From: Mesostigma viride
Taxonomy: Eukaryota; Streptophyta; Mesostigmatophyceae; Mesostigmatales; Mesostigmataceae
Direction of reading: 5' to 3'
Length of the DNA stretch: 64,000 nt
NCBI GenBank assembly: GCA_009746045.1
Contig: RPFO01000288.1
Location: forward strand, 63,552-127,551
Part shown: piece by piece, positions 10,468 through 22,318 of the stretch
Numbering within the stretch: position 1 is the stretch's first letter
Layout of the letters: every line of letters starts with the position of its first letter
Position numbers and translations under genes: made by a program
Notes under the pieces: generated by a model
What the model was told of the DNA's origin: nothing
What the model saw: the letters and a program-made list of their open reading frames with translations, nothing else
Database searches by the model: none

Positions 10468-12151
10468 ATGAGTCAGGCACCGGCAGGACGCCGCCAGCAG
10501 GCCTTAACGGCTCTGATTCAATGGTAGACACCACCACACTTGGACAGGTTCAGGAGCTGCACCTGCGTGCAGTGTCCCAGCTTCCACACCTACTCGCGAG
10601 CCCCTTGCTACCCAATCGCCTCGCCATGCGGATCGCTAGGGAATCTGCGGCACCTCGCCATCAATTGTCAGAAGGGGTTTGCCTTGCAAAGCCGTAGGTT
10701 TCTTCCAGCTCTTGTTGGCGAGGCCGGCTCGAGACCAGAGGCGCAGGGCCTGCAGATTGGGGCATGTTGGGAGGAGCCAACCTAATGCGGGCTGCCGGAG
10801 TGCCGCGTCGGCCGGCTGTGTTCTCCCAATAGAGTAGCTTCGTTCGATTCGTCCACAGTCTGCGGTCAGGAAGGCACGGTAGAGTCTGCGAGGCAGTACA
10901 GGCTGCAAAAGGGGAAGAGTTTCAACGGTTCGAGATCGGATCGAGTCCTGAAACAGAAGTTACCAGTTGAAGGGTGGCATCGTCGGCGGACGTTGGCTTC
11001 ATCGCGGACGGCAGCGAATAAACCGAAGGCCGGGCATTGCATCTTACCCTTAGTACCTCATCCTTTTTTGAAACCACGTTACACAACCCCCGGCGGCTCT
11101 GAGATGAAGTACGGGTTGGTCATTAGTTTCTAATTACAAAGACCGTGCTCACTGAGGCCAGCTGCTGAAGCATGCCCATGCCGGCTGCCAGGTAAGTCCG
11201 CGCAGACAAACGACATTCCGCACTCAGTGTGGTGGGAAGAACCATGAAAGGTACCAGCTCCGGCATGCGCCCACCTCTTTGATGACGGAGTCACAGGCAG
11301 GATCATGCTGGGACATCCGTTGATTTCCTGCCAAGGGAGGCTAAGTACACATATCGTGATGGATGGTCTGATGGAAAGGGGAAACCGGCATGCGCATGCG
11401 CATGACTGTCTTGCTTCGCTTGGGATTGCCTACTCGATCGAAGGGCAAGAAGACGAGTGTATTTGAGAACGCGAGCCTCATGCTCTGAGTAAATGGTATT
11501 ATCTTCAAGAAAGCAATACCTACTATAATTACGAACTTAGGCCTAGGGCCGCGAAAGCAAAGTTACCCAACAACCAACCAAAATATAAAGCGGGCGTAGT
11601 AGGGCTCAAGGCCTTGTGTCATTGTATCACTATTTGTATGTATGTGCCATGTGGCAGCCCCGACAACTGTGGCAGGACTGCAGCAGATTTCTTTCCGCCC
11701 ATACCGTTGGAACGTTGGGCCTTGGAAGTTGGCAGTTGGAACGTTGGAACCGGCATTCCTCAATTTCCTACTCCTGACTGCCGTACCTACTACGTACGGC
11801 GTCAGACGGCGTACCGGAATGAGAGGTTCACCCCAATCCGGTCAAGAGGGCCTCGAAACTCGGGCATCCTGATACAATCATGGATGCCCCGGGCCCCCGA
11901 GCCCGCTGCATGATTGCATGTGGTGGCGTAGAGCCGTAGACGTGGCCGACATGACTGAGGCTTCTAATATTAATCCCCCAGCCTGCCCAGGCCGCTCCCT
12001 GCAAAGACCGCAAAGGTTGGGATAACGTACCGCACCTACAATGTAATTGGGTTACGAATACAGTTCAGTAGCCTCACAGACGAAAGTCACAGTAGCAAGA
12101 CTGCAGGAAAGCAGCGGAGGCAGGGCGAAGGTCGTACTTTCGCAACGGGGA
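10468..12151. other. No gene recognised; upstream region of the secreted host gene
   Basis: No ORF with recognisable domains. The final part presumably holds the promoter and 5' UTR of the gene that starts at 12,152, but no clear TATA box or other element can be named. Confidence 0.4.
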
Positions 12152-13281
12152 ATGCTGGACAGGTGGCGGGTTGTCGCTCTAGTCGTTATGTGTATGCAAG
12201 TAAGCAATGGCGGGCTTCAATTAATCGCCGGTCAAACCTGCCCCGACCAAACGACGTGCCAACAATGGGAGCAGGAACTCTTCGATGCCATCCTCGCGTT
12301 GATATCCGACGACGCCTTCTTTGCCTGTGGAACAGCCTTTGACCAATTCACCCGCTGCCCCAAGGATACGGGAACGCTGGCCAATAAATGCGCCTGCTAC
12401 ACAGAACAGCTGTCTATTTTCAACTCATTAACGCTTGCGGGTGGCACGAAAGGAACTTACGACGACCAACTGGCGAGACTTTCGGGTTGCCCCGCGTCTT
12501 ATCTGGCGGGCTGCTCACCGGATTCTTCTCAATACATTCAAGGCTACGCGCAGTGCAATTTGACGGCCGCATGGGATTCAATTGTGCAGCGCATTACTGC
12601 CAACCCTCTTACAAACTGCACCTGCGGTAACCGATGCCGGCCCCCGCCCCCGCCTTCGCTCGCAGCGCCCCCGCCCCCGCCAGTCTGCCCGAACCAGACT
12701 ACCTGCCAGGCATGGGAGACCAAGCTTGCCGATGATGTCCTCGGGGCGATTTCGGATGACGGCTTTGAGGCTTGTGGACTGGCTTTTTACCAAAGTACCC
12801 GCTGCCCCAAGGACACCGGATCGCTGGCCAACAAATGCGCCTGCTACCGAGAGCAGATTATCATGTTCAACACGCTTTCGGATAATGGCAAAGGAACGTA
12901 TGACGACCAGCTGGTTCAACTGTCGGGTTGCAACACTACCTTCCTGGCGGGCTGTTCCCTGGATTCTCCGCAATACCTCTTGGGCTACGCGCAGTGCAAC
13001 TTGACGGCCGAATGGGACGTCGTTGTGCAGCGCATCACTCCCGTCTCGTTGCCAACTTGCTCATGCTCTGGCAAGTGCGTTTCCTCGGCGCCATCGGCAA
13101 TGTCTCCTCCACCATCGCCCCCACCGCCTCCTTCGCCCCCCCCCCCCCCCCCCCCCCCCACCACCACCACGGCCACCGCCACCACCATCACCACCACCAC
13201 CATCGCCACCACCTCCGCCACCACGGCCACCACCACCACCATCACCACCACCACCACCACCACGGCCACCCCCTCCTGCAG
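12152..13281 (+). CDS. Secreted Cys-rich repeat protein, exon 1
   Basis: The first recognisable exon starts at the ATG at 12,152, chosen because it opens a signal peptide (MLDRWRVVALVVMCMQVS). Two homologous modules of about 130 aa follow (about 12,235-12,625 and 12,690-13,075). Each has C.NQTTC..WE, ISDD.F.ACG, TRCPKDTG.LANKCACY, GTYDDQL, LSGC, GYAQCNLTA and a C.C...C end. They are joined and followed by Pro-rich linkers (PPPPSPPPP), typical of extracellular matrix proteins of green algae. The exon ends at a GTACGC donor. A C24 run at 13,136-13,159 separates two frames: only the frame giving PPPPRPPPPPSPPPP after the run has the splice phase needed by exon 2. The run length in this sequence is therefore probably wrong or polymorphic. 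I do not recognise the repeated module as a named family. Confidence 0.7.
13136..13270. repeat. C24 homopolymer and CCA/CCG-rich tract in the Pro-rich linker
   Basis: 24 consecutive C are followed by an imperfect CCACCACGG repeat encoding the Pro-rich linker in one frame, or Thr/His runs in the others. The homopolymer is a likely site of sequencing slippage. Confidence 0.9.
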
Positions 13282-14342
13282 GTACGCATGGCACCCTGTC
13301 TTGCATTCTTACTCTGCTGGCATTTCTGCATTGTTGCCTCAGTCATACCATAGCTGCCTCTGTACAGCGATTCTGCCGCATGCTGAAGTCGTCTTCTCTG
13401 CTGAAACACAGTTGACTCTTTGGGGGGGGGAGGGGCTCTTATTACAGCTGATTTGATGCATGCTTCGTTTGTTGGAATGTGGCGCCTGGCAGATTAACAT
13501 GCGTGTGCGGGCCGGGCACAGCAAGGTTGTGCCTGCCAATCAATTTTATCACGCGAATGTGTTTTGCGAAATTGTTTTGATTTGGGGGGCGAGAACCCTG
13601 GATACTAGGATACGAGACTACTATCATGCAGTGATTGAGCATTCATATGCAACTTAGTTAGGTTCTTAGTTAGAGACGGCAACATTGGACTCTAGTTCAT
13701 CGGCTGGCGTGTGCATGCACCAGGCCTGTCACTCTCCCAGTGGAGGTGCGTGGATGGATAAATAAATGGATGGCCTAGACGTGCGCCTCACATGGCTGAT
13801 GGACTGCCGAGCAATTTGCCTGTGTGGGCGGGGGACCTCTTCACGGCACTATGTGCCATGGCGAAGGGATGAGGATTGCACAGGTAGGCAGTCCTATTTA
13901 ATATATTTCCAGTGCGTTATGTCAGTCCTTGGCCTTCATAGGCTGGGCTAGACGGGCTAATGGAAAAGGCAAAACTTCTATCTCATCACCCAGAAATTTT
14001 CCTTTTTGAAGGTATGGTGCATCCTCTCTTGTGCTCGCGAAAGGAGTCTGAAAATAATAATAATAACAACAATAATAATAACAACAACAATACTAATACT
14101 AATAATAGGTTCAGACAATGTATGTTCAAGATTTAGACTATGTTTATACTATCTAAACTATTTAATGCTATCCAAACTAGCACAAAATGTATGTGAGATG
14201 GAAAAAAAAGGTTCCTCCATCTTCTCTAGCTCACGAGCCGCCTGACCTGGTTCACAAATTGCACTCCCGGCTCTCTAACCTTGTTTGCTCGAGGCCTTTA
14301 TCCTCACCACTGCCAACCCTCTCCCATGGCCACCACCACCAG
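13282..14342 (+). other. Intron 1 of the secreted protein gene
   Basis: It begins GTACGC and ends CCACCACCAG. It contains an AAT/AAC-rich simple repeat at about 14,050-14,107. No independent gene is visible. Confidence 0.55.
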
Positions 14343-14717
14343 TGCCGCCATCCTGCGCCAATGCGGACTTGAGCCTCTGGGAGGACCTCCTGATGCTGGG
14401 TTCAGAGGATCCCTCCTGCCAGTATCCCTACTTCCTGACAGATGATGAGACCGGGTGCCCCAGTAGCTCCTGCGGGGTGGGCCCCCTGGACACCCCCTGC
14501 TGCCCTTGCCTGGAAAAACTGCTGTCCGTGTTCCTGAATTCGAAGGATGATGTCTCTGGCAGACGTCACTTGCAGCAGCTGGTGGAATGCCGGCAGTTGA
14601 GCGTGGGGGGCTGCCCTCTGGAGGAGTATGTGCTGGCAATGGCACGATGCGACGGCAGCAACGCCACAAGTTCGCCGAACCTGACGAGTTTGCTGGCGGA
14701 AATGCGAGGGATTCTTG
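14343..14717 (+). CDS. Secreted Cys-rich repeat protein, exon 2
   Basis: This exon encodes the end of the Pro-rich linker and a different Cys-rich domain (SCANADLSLWEDLLML, then CCPCLEKLLSVFL and GGCPLEEYVLAMARCDG). The acceptor CAG is in phase 1, which matches the end of exon 1 in the Pro/Ser frame. The donor GTACGT at 14,718 leaves one base of a split codon and so agrees with exon 3. The open frame extends further upstream to 14,285, so the exact acceptor is less certain than the donor. Confidence 0.6.
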
Positions 14718-16149
14718 GTACGTCATTCTATGCGCGACTTTCTATCGTGGGCTTTCGCTGGTGATTACGACTTTGTGGAGGTTGATGAATTTCCCCCATA
14801 TGTCAAACGAGAATTCGTGGAAGGCGCGACTGTCTCATGTGGGCTTGCCCTGCCCGTTTGTGGGCACATATTGTTAGAACCCAAAAGATTAGGCGGCAGG
14901 TTACTGCGTGACGAGTATAGATAAGGTGGCAGGTTACTGCGTGACGAGTATAGATAAGGTGGCAGGTTACTGCGTGACGAGTATAGATAAGGTGGCAGGT
15001 TACTGCGTGACAAGTGTAGATAAGGTGGCAGGTTACTGCGTGACGAGTATAGATAAGGTGGCAGGTTACTGCGTGACGAGTATAGATAAGGTGGCAGGTT
15101 ACTGAGTGACGAGTATAGATAAGGTGGCAGGTTACTGCGTGACGAGTATAGATAAGGTGGCAGGTTACTGCGTGACGAGTATAGATAAGGCGGCAGGTTA
15201 CTGAGTGACGAGTATAGATAAGGTGGCAGGTTACTGCGTGACAAGTGTAGATAAGGTGGCAGGTTACTGCGTGACGAGTATAGATAAGGTGGCAGGTTAC
15301 TGCGTGACAAGTATAGGTAAGGTGGCAGGTTACTGAGTGACAACTGTTAAGGGCATTGCAGTGGTTCGCCGTAACGCCATCATGGCATGCTCCCTGTGCA
15401 TAACCCTCGCAAGTCCTTAATGCTTGATTACTGCATGCTCAGTCCTCGTGTCCCTGTCATATGTGTTTATTCTTTTCGCTTATTCTTCCATGCGGCAATT
15501 GCTGCTGTCGCGGCCGAATGAGCTCCCGAGTCTCTCCCCCCCGTGATACTACCTACTGTGTATCAAAGCCCGGCAGTGCATCGGGGGATCATCCCACCAC
15601 CACCTCATGGAACAGCACCAACCACAGCACATTCTTCTCTGCTTGCCATCAACCCCTTGAACTTCTTCCATCAACCCCTCCAACTGTTCATTTATCTTAA
15701 GTCTGCTTCCCCCGTAAGTCTGTCCGGCGATCACCTCAAATTAAGTGTTAGTGCTATGATCAGTAGGGCAGTCTCTATTAACCACGCCCTGTCTGTGGAA
15801 ATGTGTGCCTCAGACGCTCTTCGCTTAGAGATTTTGTGCTATGATCAGAAGGGATGTGTCGGCTATACTTCCCACAATCTCCTCCTACGGTCATCCTCGC
15901 AGTTGTACAATGCCCGCACCTTTCCTAGAACCAGCGAGCCTTGACTGTTGGAGTTGACACCCATCCTTCCATTTGAATGCCCTTAGCTTCCACTTAGCAA
16001 TCATTGCATATGGATGGGGCGCCATGTATTAGATTGTTTGGGCTGTTGGGGTTGACAACCTCTTTGAGTTGATAGCCTATTTAACTTCCTCTGCGAATGT
16101 CCCGCACTTTCTTCCTCCTAATAATATGCACCGGCCGCCCCTCTCCCAG
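14718..16149 (+). other. Intron 2 of the secreted protein gene
   Basis: GTACGT donor and CTCTCCCAG acceptor in matching phase 1. It contains the 33 bp minisatellite at 14,891-15,342 and otherwise only short random ORFs. Confidence 0.6.
14891..15342. repeat. Minisatellite, 33 bp unit, about 13.7 copies
   Basis: The unit begins GATAAGGTGGCAGGTTACTG and is repeated without spacers, with a few point variants (GCGTGACGAG against GAGTGACGAG or GCGTGACAAG). It opens an 11-residue periodic frame on each strand, which is a repeat by-product. Because there are no spacers it is not a CRISPR array. Confidence 0.95.
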
Positions 16150-17132
16150 CGGGTGGTTTCCTGGACACCCCCACGCTGCGCTTTTCCGAACGAGGCTTTG
16201 GCGGCGTTCCCCCTTCCCCCGCCACCGCCATAGGGCCCAACAACGTCATCACCATCGTCCGCAGTCTGTTCGGGAAATCATTATACCGCGTCTACACCAA
16301 GCAGCCCTGGCTGCAGGTCAAGCAGTCCTTCTTGACCCAGTTCCATCGCTCCAACACCATCTGCCGGACGGGCCCCTTCCAGGGTGCCCCCCATGCCACC
16401 TATGACCACCTGGCCGACCGCTGGCTGATCATGGAATATGCACGCAACGTCACGGGGGGCATTGGCGGCAGTAGTACGCCCAGCCACTACCTGTGCCTGG
16501 TTGTCTCCCTCACGGGCATACCCTACGGGCTGCTCTACCGGGGGGTCGCGGTCGCGCTCCCTGGGGGGGACCCTGGGGACTCCCTGGCGTTTGCGTCGCT
16601 GCCGGACGCGTTTTATTTCGGGACAGGCGAGGATCCGCCCGCCGTGTACGCGCTGGACCGCGTGCGGATGCTAGCAGGTGGGTCCCCGCGCCCCCTGGTG
16701 CGGGTGCTAGTGCCGGCCCACGCGGTTGCGGTGCTGAGGGGGCTGATGCCGGCCAACCTGGCGGGGCGACCCAGGGTGGGCAGCGCGTGCGGGTACTTCC
16801 TTCGGCCAATCGATGATGAGCTGGCGGTCCCCTCTGGCGCGTCCGTGGATCCCGGCAGTGATTTCGTGGAGGTGTGGCGCCTCTGCCCCTCGTTTGACAG
16901 CCCGGCGGCAGCGAATTTCAGCCGAGAGGCCCTGGTGAGCGTGTCCGAGTTTTCCACTGGCGTGTGCGGGGATGTGGCCCTGCAGGACACGCCCTGCGTC
17001 GCACAGCCAGGGTCGACGGTGGCCTTGGCGCCGTACCATCGGGCGCTGACGGGCAAGGCATCGTTTCGGAGCTTTGCGGACGGCCACGATTCACTGCTGG
17101 CGACATTCACCGTCAACGCGGGCAACAACACG
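16150..17132 (+). CDS. Secreted Cys-rich repeat protein, exon 3 (N-terminal half of the main domain)
   Basis: This exon begins after the acceptor CCTCTCCCAG with GGFLDTPTLRFSE and continues through GPNNVITIVRSLFG, TQFHRSNTICRTGPFQGAP, YDHLADRWLIMEYA and a long region ending FTVNAGNNT. The pattern (a GPNHV-like start, then YD..ADRW) resembles a family of secreted beta-propeller-like proteins known from bacteria and algae; this is from memory, not a search. The exon stops at donor GTGAGG in phase 0. The next exon (21,892) completes the family-like sequence NNTAGVMWVELR, which strongly supports the splice across 4.8 kb. Confidence 0.7.
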
Positions 17133-17301
17133 GTGAGGGATGGGGGCCATCATTGAATGACGACTGTGGAGATGCCCGATGGAGGTGGTCTTGCTGTGCT
17201 TGAACTCTGTTGTGAGAAAAGAGGTCTGGGTTATCTTGGCGTATGTGCCCACGTTGCGGCAACATCACTATCTAGGTGGTGTTTCTATCTGACATTTCAT
17301 T

Positions 17302-18594
17302 TGTCGCGTTTGCGTGCCATATCATCCTGGACTGGTCATTACCGCTACTTGGAATGCATCCACTATCAGCAGTAATCATGTGTGAGATATGCCACCTACG
17401 GAAGATGATATGTGGGCTCTGCCCCACTGGCAGCCACCCGTTGCAAGAGCAGTTCCTACCGACCTTTATGACATAACGCTTAACAAGATTTGGTTATTCA
17501 CAAATAAAATTGAGAATACATTTTAGCCAAAACCAATGTTCATCAACAAGAAAGACTGGCTTATTCCAGCCCCTGGCCTGCCTAGCTTCGAGCAAACAAG
17601 TCCGGCATGTCCAATACCGTGAACATCCGCTACCCGCTCTCCTTTATACGGAAGTTGGCCTTGTCCGGATGTATGCCAACACCCAGCCAACCGCTCTCAC
17701 CCTAAGCTACCGACAGTGCCCAGGCGAATCTACCATACTGGTAGTCCCTGCGACGACTGTCCTCGAGACAAATCCAAAAAGGCTTAACTTGTATGCCTAT
17801 CTCGCCTCGACCCATGAAAACAATCTCGCAACCATCACGGAGGTTGCGGCCGGATTGTTCTACTAGTTAATCACATGAAGACAACTGCGTCGTTGTGAAG
17901 TGAAAACTGAACGAACAACGACCACAATGGCCGACTGTTCATCCTTTTAACCTGCGCAAGCTAACCTTTCCAACGTGACATCAGCCAGTGACGACCAAAA
18001 TACGCTGAACAAGGTGCCGCAAATCTAGCATGCGCTTTTTAACGTTAGATCAGGTGCTTGCCTGACACAAACCAAATCTCATGAACAAATCTGTCCAAGC
18101 ACAAGCTAAACAACTTGTAGATATTTTGCAACACTAAAAAGCGCTGCCGCAATCAGAAATTAACCAGGCTAAATTGCCGGCCATCTCAGGCACCGCTGCT
18201 CAAAGCGTGCTGACCGTTCGCGACGTTTCACGTGTAGCCCTGGTCGTTCTCCACAAAGTCTGGTGTCCCTCGTTGTAGTCCTGGCAGAGCACGTGATCAC
18301 TGGCCCGGCAGCCAGCCCAACATGCCTGGCCTGCCTTAGTGGCGCGCGCCAGCGCCTGGACTGCCCTGGTGACGACCGGTAGCCCAAATCCCCCCTTAGC
18401 CCACTGCCGCAAATGCGAACGCACTCGCACTTGGACGAATTCAGAAGATCCGCCGACGATTCAGTGGACGCGTGATTACAACTGAGATCCGCGGCGTCAG
18501 TACCGGGCCGCGGTATAGCAACCCGCACAAGGCTGCGGACGTCAGAATTACGCTAAAATCTGAATTGCGGACGTGATAGATCACGGACGCGACA
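17302..18594. repeat. Direct duplication, copy 1 (A + B)
   Basis: Segment A (17,302-17,397) recurs at 18,597-18,692, and segment B (17,397-18,594) recurs at 19,049-20,246. I see no difference between the two B copies where I compared them, including the identical 118 aa and 119 aa chance ORFs. The duplication is therefore very recent. Confidence 0.9.
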
Positions 18595-18596
18595 GC

Positions 18597-20246
18597 TGTC
18601 GCGTTTGCGTGCCATATCATCCTGGACTGGTCATTACCGCTACTTGGAATGCATCCACTATCAGCAGTAATCATGTGTGAGATATGCCACCTCCCCCCCC
18701 ACTATTTAGCTCACAACAACGTGAGAGCAAAAAGTGAAAGAAAGGCAGCTCACACAAAAGAAGGAAGCCCAAAGAGGGCGTCATTCCAGGCAGCAGCAAA
18801 AAAAAGAAAAAAAAATCCAGCTGCTCAAAGATGCTTTTCCAGGATCAGCAACAACCTTAACATGCATGCTTTTAAAGGCTTAGCAATAACCCCTGACATG
18901 CATGCTTTTAAAGGCTTAGCAATAACCCCTTCAATGGCTTTTTACAGGGAAAAGCCTAACCTCTTCAGATGCTTTTGAAGGCTAAGCAATAACCTCTTTC
19001 CACCACTAGGCCGGTAGGCCTGACTCCTAACAAGGTTGTTCGTTCAGTTACGGAAGATGATATGTGGGCTCTGCCCCACTGGCAGCCACCCGTTGCAAGA
19101 GCAGTTCCTACCGACCTTTATGACATAACGCTTAACAAGATTTGGTTATTCACAAATAAAATTGAGAATACATTTTAGCCAAAACCAATGTTCATCAACA
19201 AGAAAGACTGGCTTATTCCAGCCCCTGGCCTGCCTAGCTTCGAGCAAACAAGTCCGGCATGTCCAATACCGTGAACATCCGCTACCCGCTCTCCTTTATA
19301 CGGAAGTTGGCCTTGTCCGGATGTATGCCAACACCCAGCCAACCGCTCTCACCCTAAGCTACCGACAGTGCCCAGGCGAATCTACCATACTGGTAGTCCC
19401 TGCGACGACTGTCCTCGAGACAAATCCAAAAAGGCTTAACTTGTATGCCTATCTCGCCTCGACCCATGAAAACAATCTCGCAACCATCACGGAGGTTGCG
19501 GCCGGATTGTTCTACTAGTTAATCACATGAAGACAACTGCGTCGTTGTGAAGTGAAAACTGAACGAACAACGACCACAATGGCCGACTGTTCATCCTTTT
19601 AACCTGCGCAAGCTAACCTTTCCAACGTGACATCAGCCAGTGACGACCAAAATACGCTGAACAAGGTGCCGCAAATCTAGCATGCGCTTTTTAACGTTAG
19701 ATCAGGTGCTTGCCTGACACAAACCAAATCTCATGAACAAATCTGTCCAAGCACAAGCTAAACAACTTGTAGATATTTTGCAACACTAAAAAGCGCTGCC
19801 GCAATCAGAAATTAACCAGGCTAAATTGCCGGCCATCTCAGGCACCGCTGCTCAAAGCGTGCTGACCGTTCGCGACGTTTCACGTGTAGCCCTGGTCGTT
19901 CTCCACAAAGTCTGGTGTCCCTCGTTGTAGTCCTGGCAGAGCACGTGATCACTGGCCCGGCAGCCAGCCCAACATGCCTGGCCTGCCTTAGTGGCGCGCG
20001 CCAGCGCCTGGACTGCCCTGGTGACGACCGGTAGCCCAAATCCCCCCTTAGCCCACTGCCGCAAATGCGAACGCACTCGCACTTGGACGAATTCAGAAGA
20101 TCCGCCGACGATTCAGTGGACGCGTGATTACAACTGAGATCCGCGGCGTCAGTACCGGGCCGCGGTATAGCAACCCGCACAAGGCTGCGGACGTCAGAAT
20201 TACGCTAAAATCTGAATTGCGGACGTGATAGATCACGGACGCGACA
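18597..20246. repeat. Direct duplication, copy 2 (A + extra 356 bases + B)
   Basis: In this copy, A and B are separated by 18,693-19,048. That insert starts with a C8 run and contains three or four degenerate copies of a 34 bp unit (ACATGCATGCTTTTAAAGGC, about 18,859-18,990). It ends GTTGTTCGTTCAGTT, the reverse complement of a site in the middle of B. Confidence 0.85.
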
Positions 20247-20520
20247 CATTTCTATTCGAGATTTCTATACGACATTTCTATTTCCTATCTGGCGACATTT
20301 AAATCTAGGGTGGCATCTTTTGACTCGATCTTATCTAGCGGTCTATTTTTCAACGCGCGGAACAGGCACAGGCAGTGGCATGTCGACGTACCCCTCTGGC
20401 TGGAACTGTGGCATATATGTATATATCTATTGAGAACGATAGTGGTTCATATATGAGTATACAGTTACTATTCTACTATTTCTTATTACTGTATATGTTA
20501 TATGCGGTGGTATCTAAAAA

Positions 20521-21340
20521 GGCCTCGTGCTGGACCGCAGGATACCCTCGAGGGGATGCTTCGTCTGCTGCAAGACATCTCGATCAATGTCTTAGGGGCC
20601 ACTCTTCCCGTGGCAAGAACTGCAAGCAGCAGAGAAGCAGAAGAAACCTCTCTGTTTATTTAAACCTTATGACATTCGTAGGGATGGCGATGAACCCCTG
20701 GCAGGCCTACACTGCCACGCAGGGTTAATAGTAAACAGAGAGGCTTTTTCAGTTTCTCTGCTGTTTGCGCTTCTTGCCACGGGAAGAGGCGCCCCCAAGA
20801 CATTGATCGAGATGTCTTGCAGCGTACAAAGCATCCCCTTGGGGGTATCTTGCGGTCCAACACGAGGCTTGTTCTTGCACACCGACTCATAGTGGCCAGT
20901 GGCATCTTCGGAACGTGCACTTTCAGAGATGGCCGTCCTTAGTCATATGGTGAGTCCTGTCACACACACTAGAATAAGATGGGTGATCACAATGTTGAGC
21001 GGCTCCGTGATTTCTTGGGCCAGACCTTGCTCCTGAAGAATGGCCAACGTCCTCGGAACCTCTCCAGGGACCAGATGCTGACCCACTAACGTATATGCCC
21101 CTGGGAGCATGAATGTGAGTGCCCCTGGTTGTGGCACCCTGGTCCCAAATTTTTCTGAGCATGCCCAAGTGTGCACAACAGCTGTAAACAATGTAGTTGC
21201 TAATGCTCCTGTTTGTTCCCAAGTGCCCATTAGTGTTCTAAACAGTGCTGCTCCTAAATGCAGCAATCTAATTGTCTATAATGAAGGAATAAGTTACGAG
21301 AATTCGGATGATTGCACTAGCATGCGAGAATGTGAATGAA
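20521..21340 (+). pseudogene. Rearranged Copia relic (gag end, inverted copy, pol start)
   Basis: 20,521-20,660 resembles the gag 3' end of the intact element (the CTGCTGCAAGACATCTC region, then CCTCTCTGTTTAT), from a diverged relative. 20,731-20,869 is the same segment in inverted orientation, so the two form a large stem. 21,109-21,339 resembles the N-terminal repeats of pol (NAPVCSQVPISVLNS against GAAPVCSQAPIDIVNS). Nothing here can be expressed as a complete protein. Confidence 0.7.
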
Positions 21341-21891
21341 CTTCTACCCATCTGTTGTGCCGACACACTGACGTAGATGTACTATCAGGCTCAGTATCAT
21401 CTAGTATTGATGCCTATGGACATCAATGGTAGATATATCAATACCGATCTTCTATCAGGCTCAGATCGGTAGTGACAGAGAGCTACTATCAGGCCGCTCT
21501 CAGGCGTGATATATTACTATCTCCTTGGGTTGCGGATTATCTATCTTGATATCTAATACAATTATACTGTATTACCATTATTTTGTATACATCATGAGCA
21601 CATATAGTAATCAACGCTCCATACCTCGACATACTTTGATATCTGTTCCAGCCCTCGGTGGTCCATCCAATAAAGCTGACCAAGTCTTCGTGCCTTGGCT
21701 AGGGTCCTCCACAACCCCCCTTTACGGTTTCCGCCTCATACTTCTATGGAACTCGCACAGCAGCCTTGTCACCACGCGCTCCCTTGTTAGCAGGATGAGC
21801 ACATAACACAGGGATAGCACTCTATCTCCTCATAGCAACTCACAGGCGGGTGCTGTTGTTTTCCTTACTTGCTGGACGGTCAACCTTGTAG

Positions 21892-22318
21892 GCCGGCGTC
21901 ATGTGGGTGGAGCTGCGCCGATCGGTCGACCCGACGTCAGGCGTTGCGGGCCCCTGGGAGAGGTCCCAGGATGGGGTCCTGCCCTACGACGGGGCGCACC
22001 GCTGGCTCCCCCACACCGCGTTGGACCGAGAAGGGAACGTGGCCCTCGGCTACTCCGTTGCGGATGCCAGCAGGAGCGTATGCCCCAGCCTGTACTATAC
22101 CGGGAGGGGCGTGTTTGCGCCACCTGGCACCATGCCGAGCCCGGCGACGCTTCTAATCGCCGGCACGGCGGCGTCCGCCACCTCCTCGTTTGGTGGCCAG
22201 AGCAGCATGGTGGTGGACCCGATGGACGGCTGCAGCTTCTATTTTGTGGGTCCCTGGGAGACCAGGGCGTCGCGCTCGGCCACATACATCGGGGCGGTCC
22301 ACTTTCCCAGCTGCAAGG
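21892..22318 (+). CDS. Secreted Cys-rich repeat protein, exon 4 (C-terminal half of the main domain)
   Basis: This exon continues the domain from exon 3 with VMWVELRRSVDP, HRWLPHTALDREGNVALGYSV, LYYTGR, TLLIAGT, SSMVVDPMDGCSFYFV and SCK. These blocks, in this order (RW...D..GN.ALGYS, YTGR, SSM.VDP.D.C.F), are hallmarks of the same secreted family as exon 3. The acceptor is the AG at 21,890-21,891. The donor is GTAAGC at 22,319, leaving phase 1. Confidence 0.75.

Larger units (their letters stand above)
17133..21891 (+). other. Intron 3 of the secreted protein gene (4.76 kb, repeat-filled)
   Basis: Donor GTGAGG and acceptor ACCTTGTAG with a pyrimidine-rich lead. It contains the duplicated 1.2 kb repeat pair (17,302-20,246) and a Copia relic (20,521-21,340). 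An in-frame TAG just before the exon marks the acceptor edge. Confidence 0.65.

Noticed and set aside
12985-13306. Minus-strand Gly- or Val-rich ORFs opposite the Pro-rich linker
   Set aside because: Reverse reading of the CCA/CCG repeat of exon 1; no start context or conserved content.
14891-15342. CRISPR array
   Set aside because: The repeats are directly adjacent with no unique spacers, and the organism is eukaryotic.
14765-15343. 192 aa minus-strand ORF with SNLPPYLYSSR repeats
   Set aside because: It follows the 33 bp minisatellite exactly (33 is divisible by 3) inside an intron.
17510-17866. 118 aa ORF, present twice (also 19,162-19,518)
   Set aside because: It lies in the duplicated intronic repeat; the identity reflects the recent duplication, not selection. 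No domain seen.
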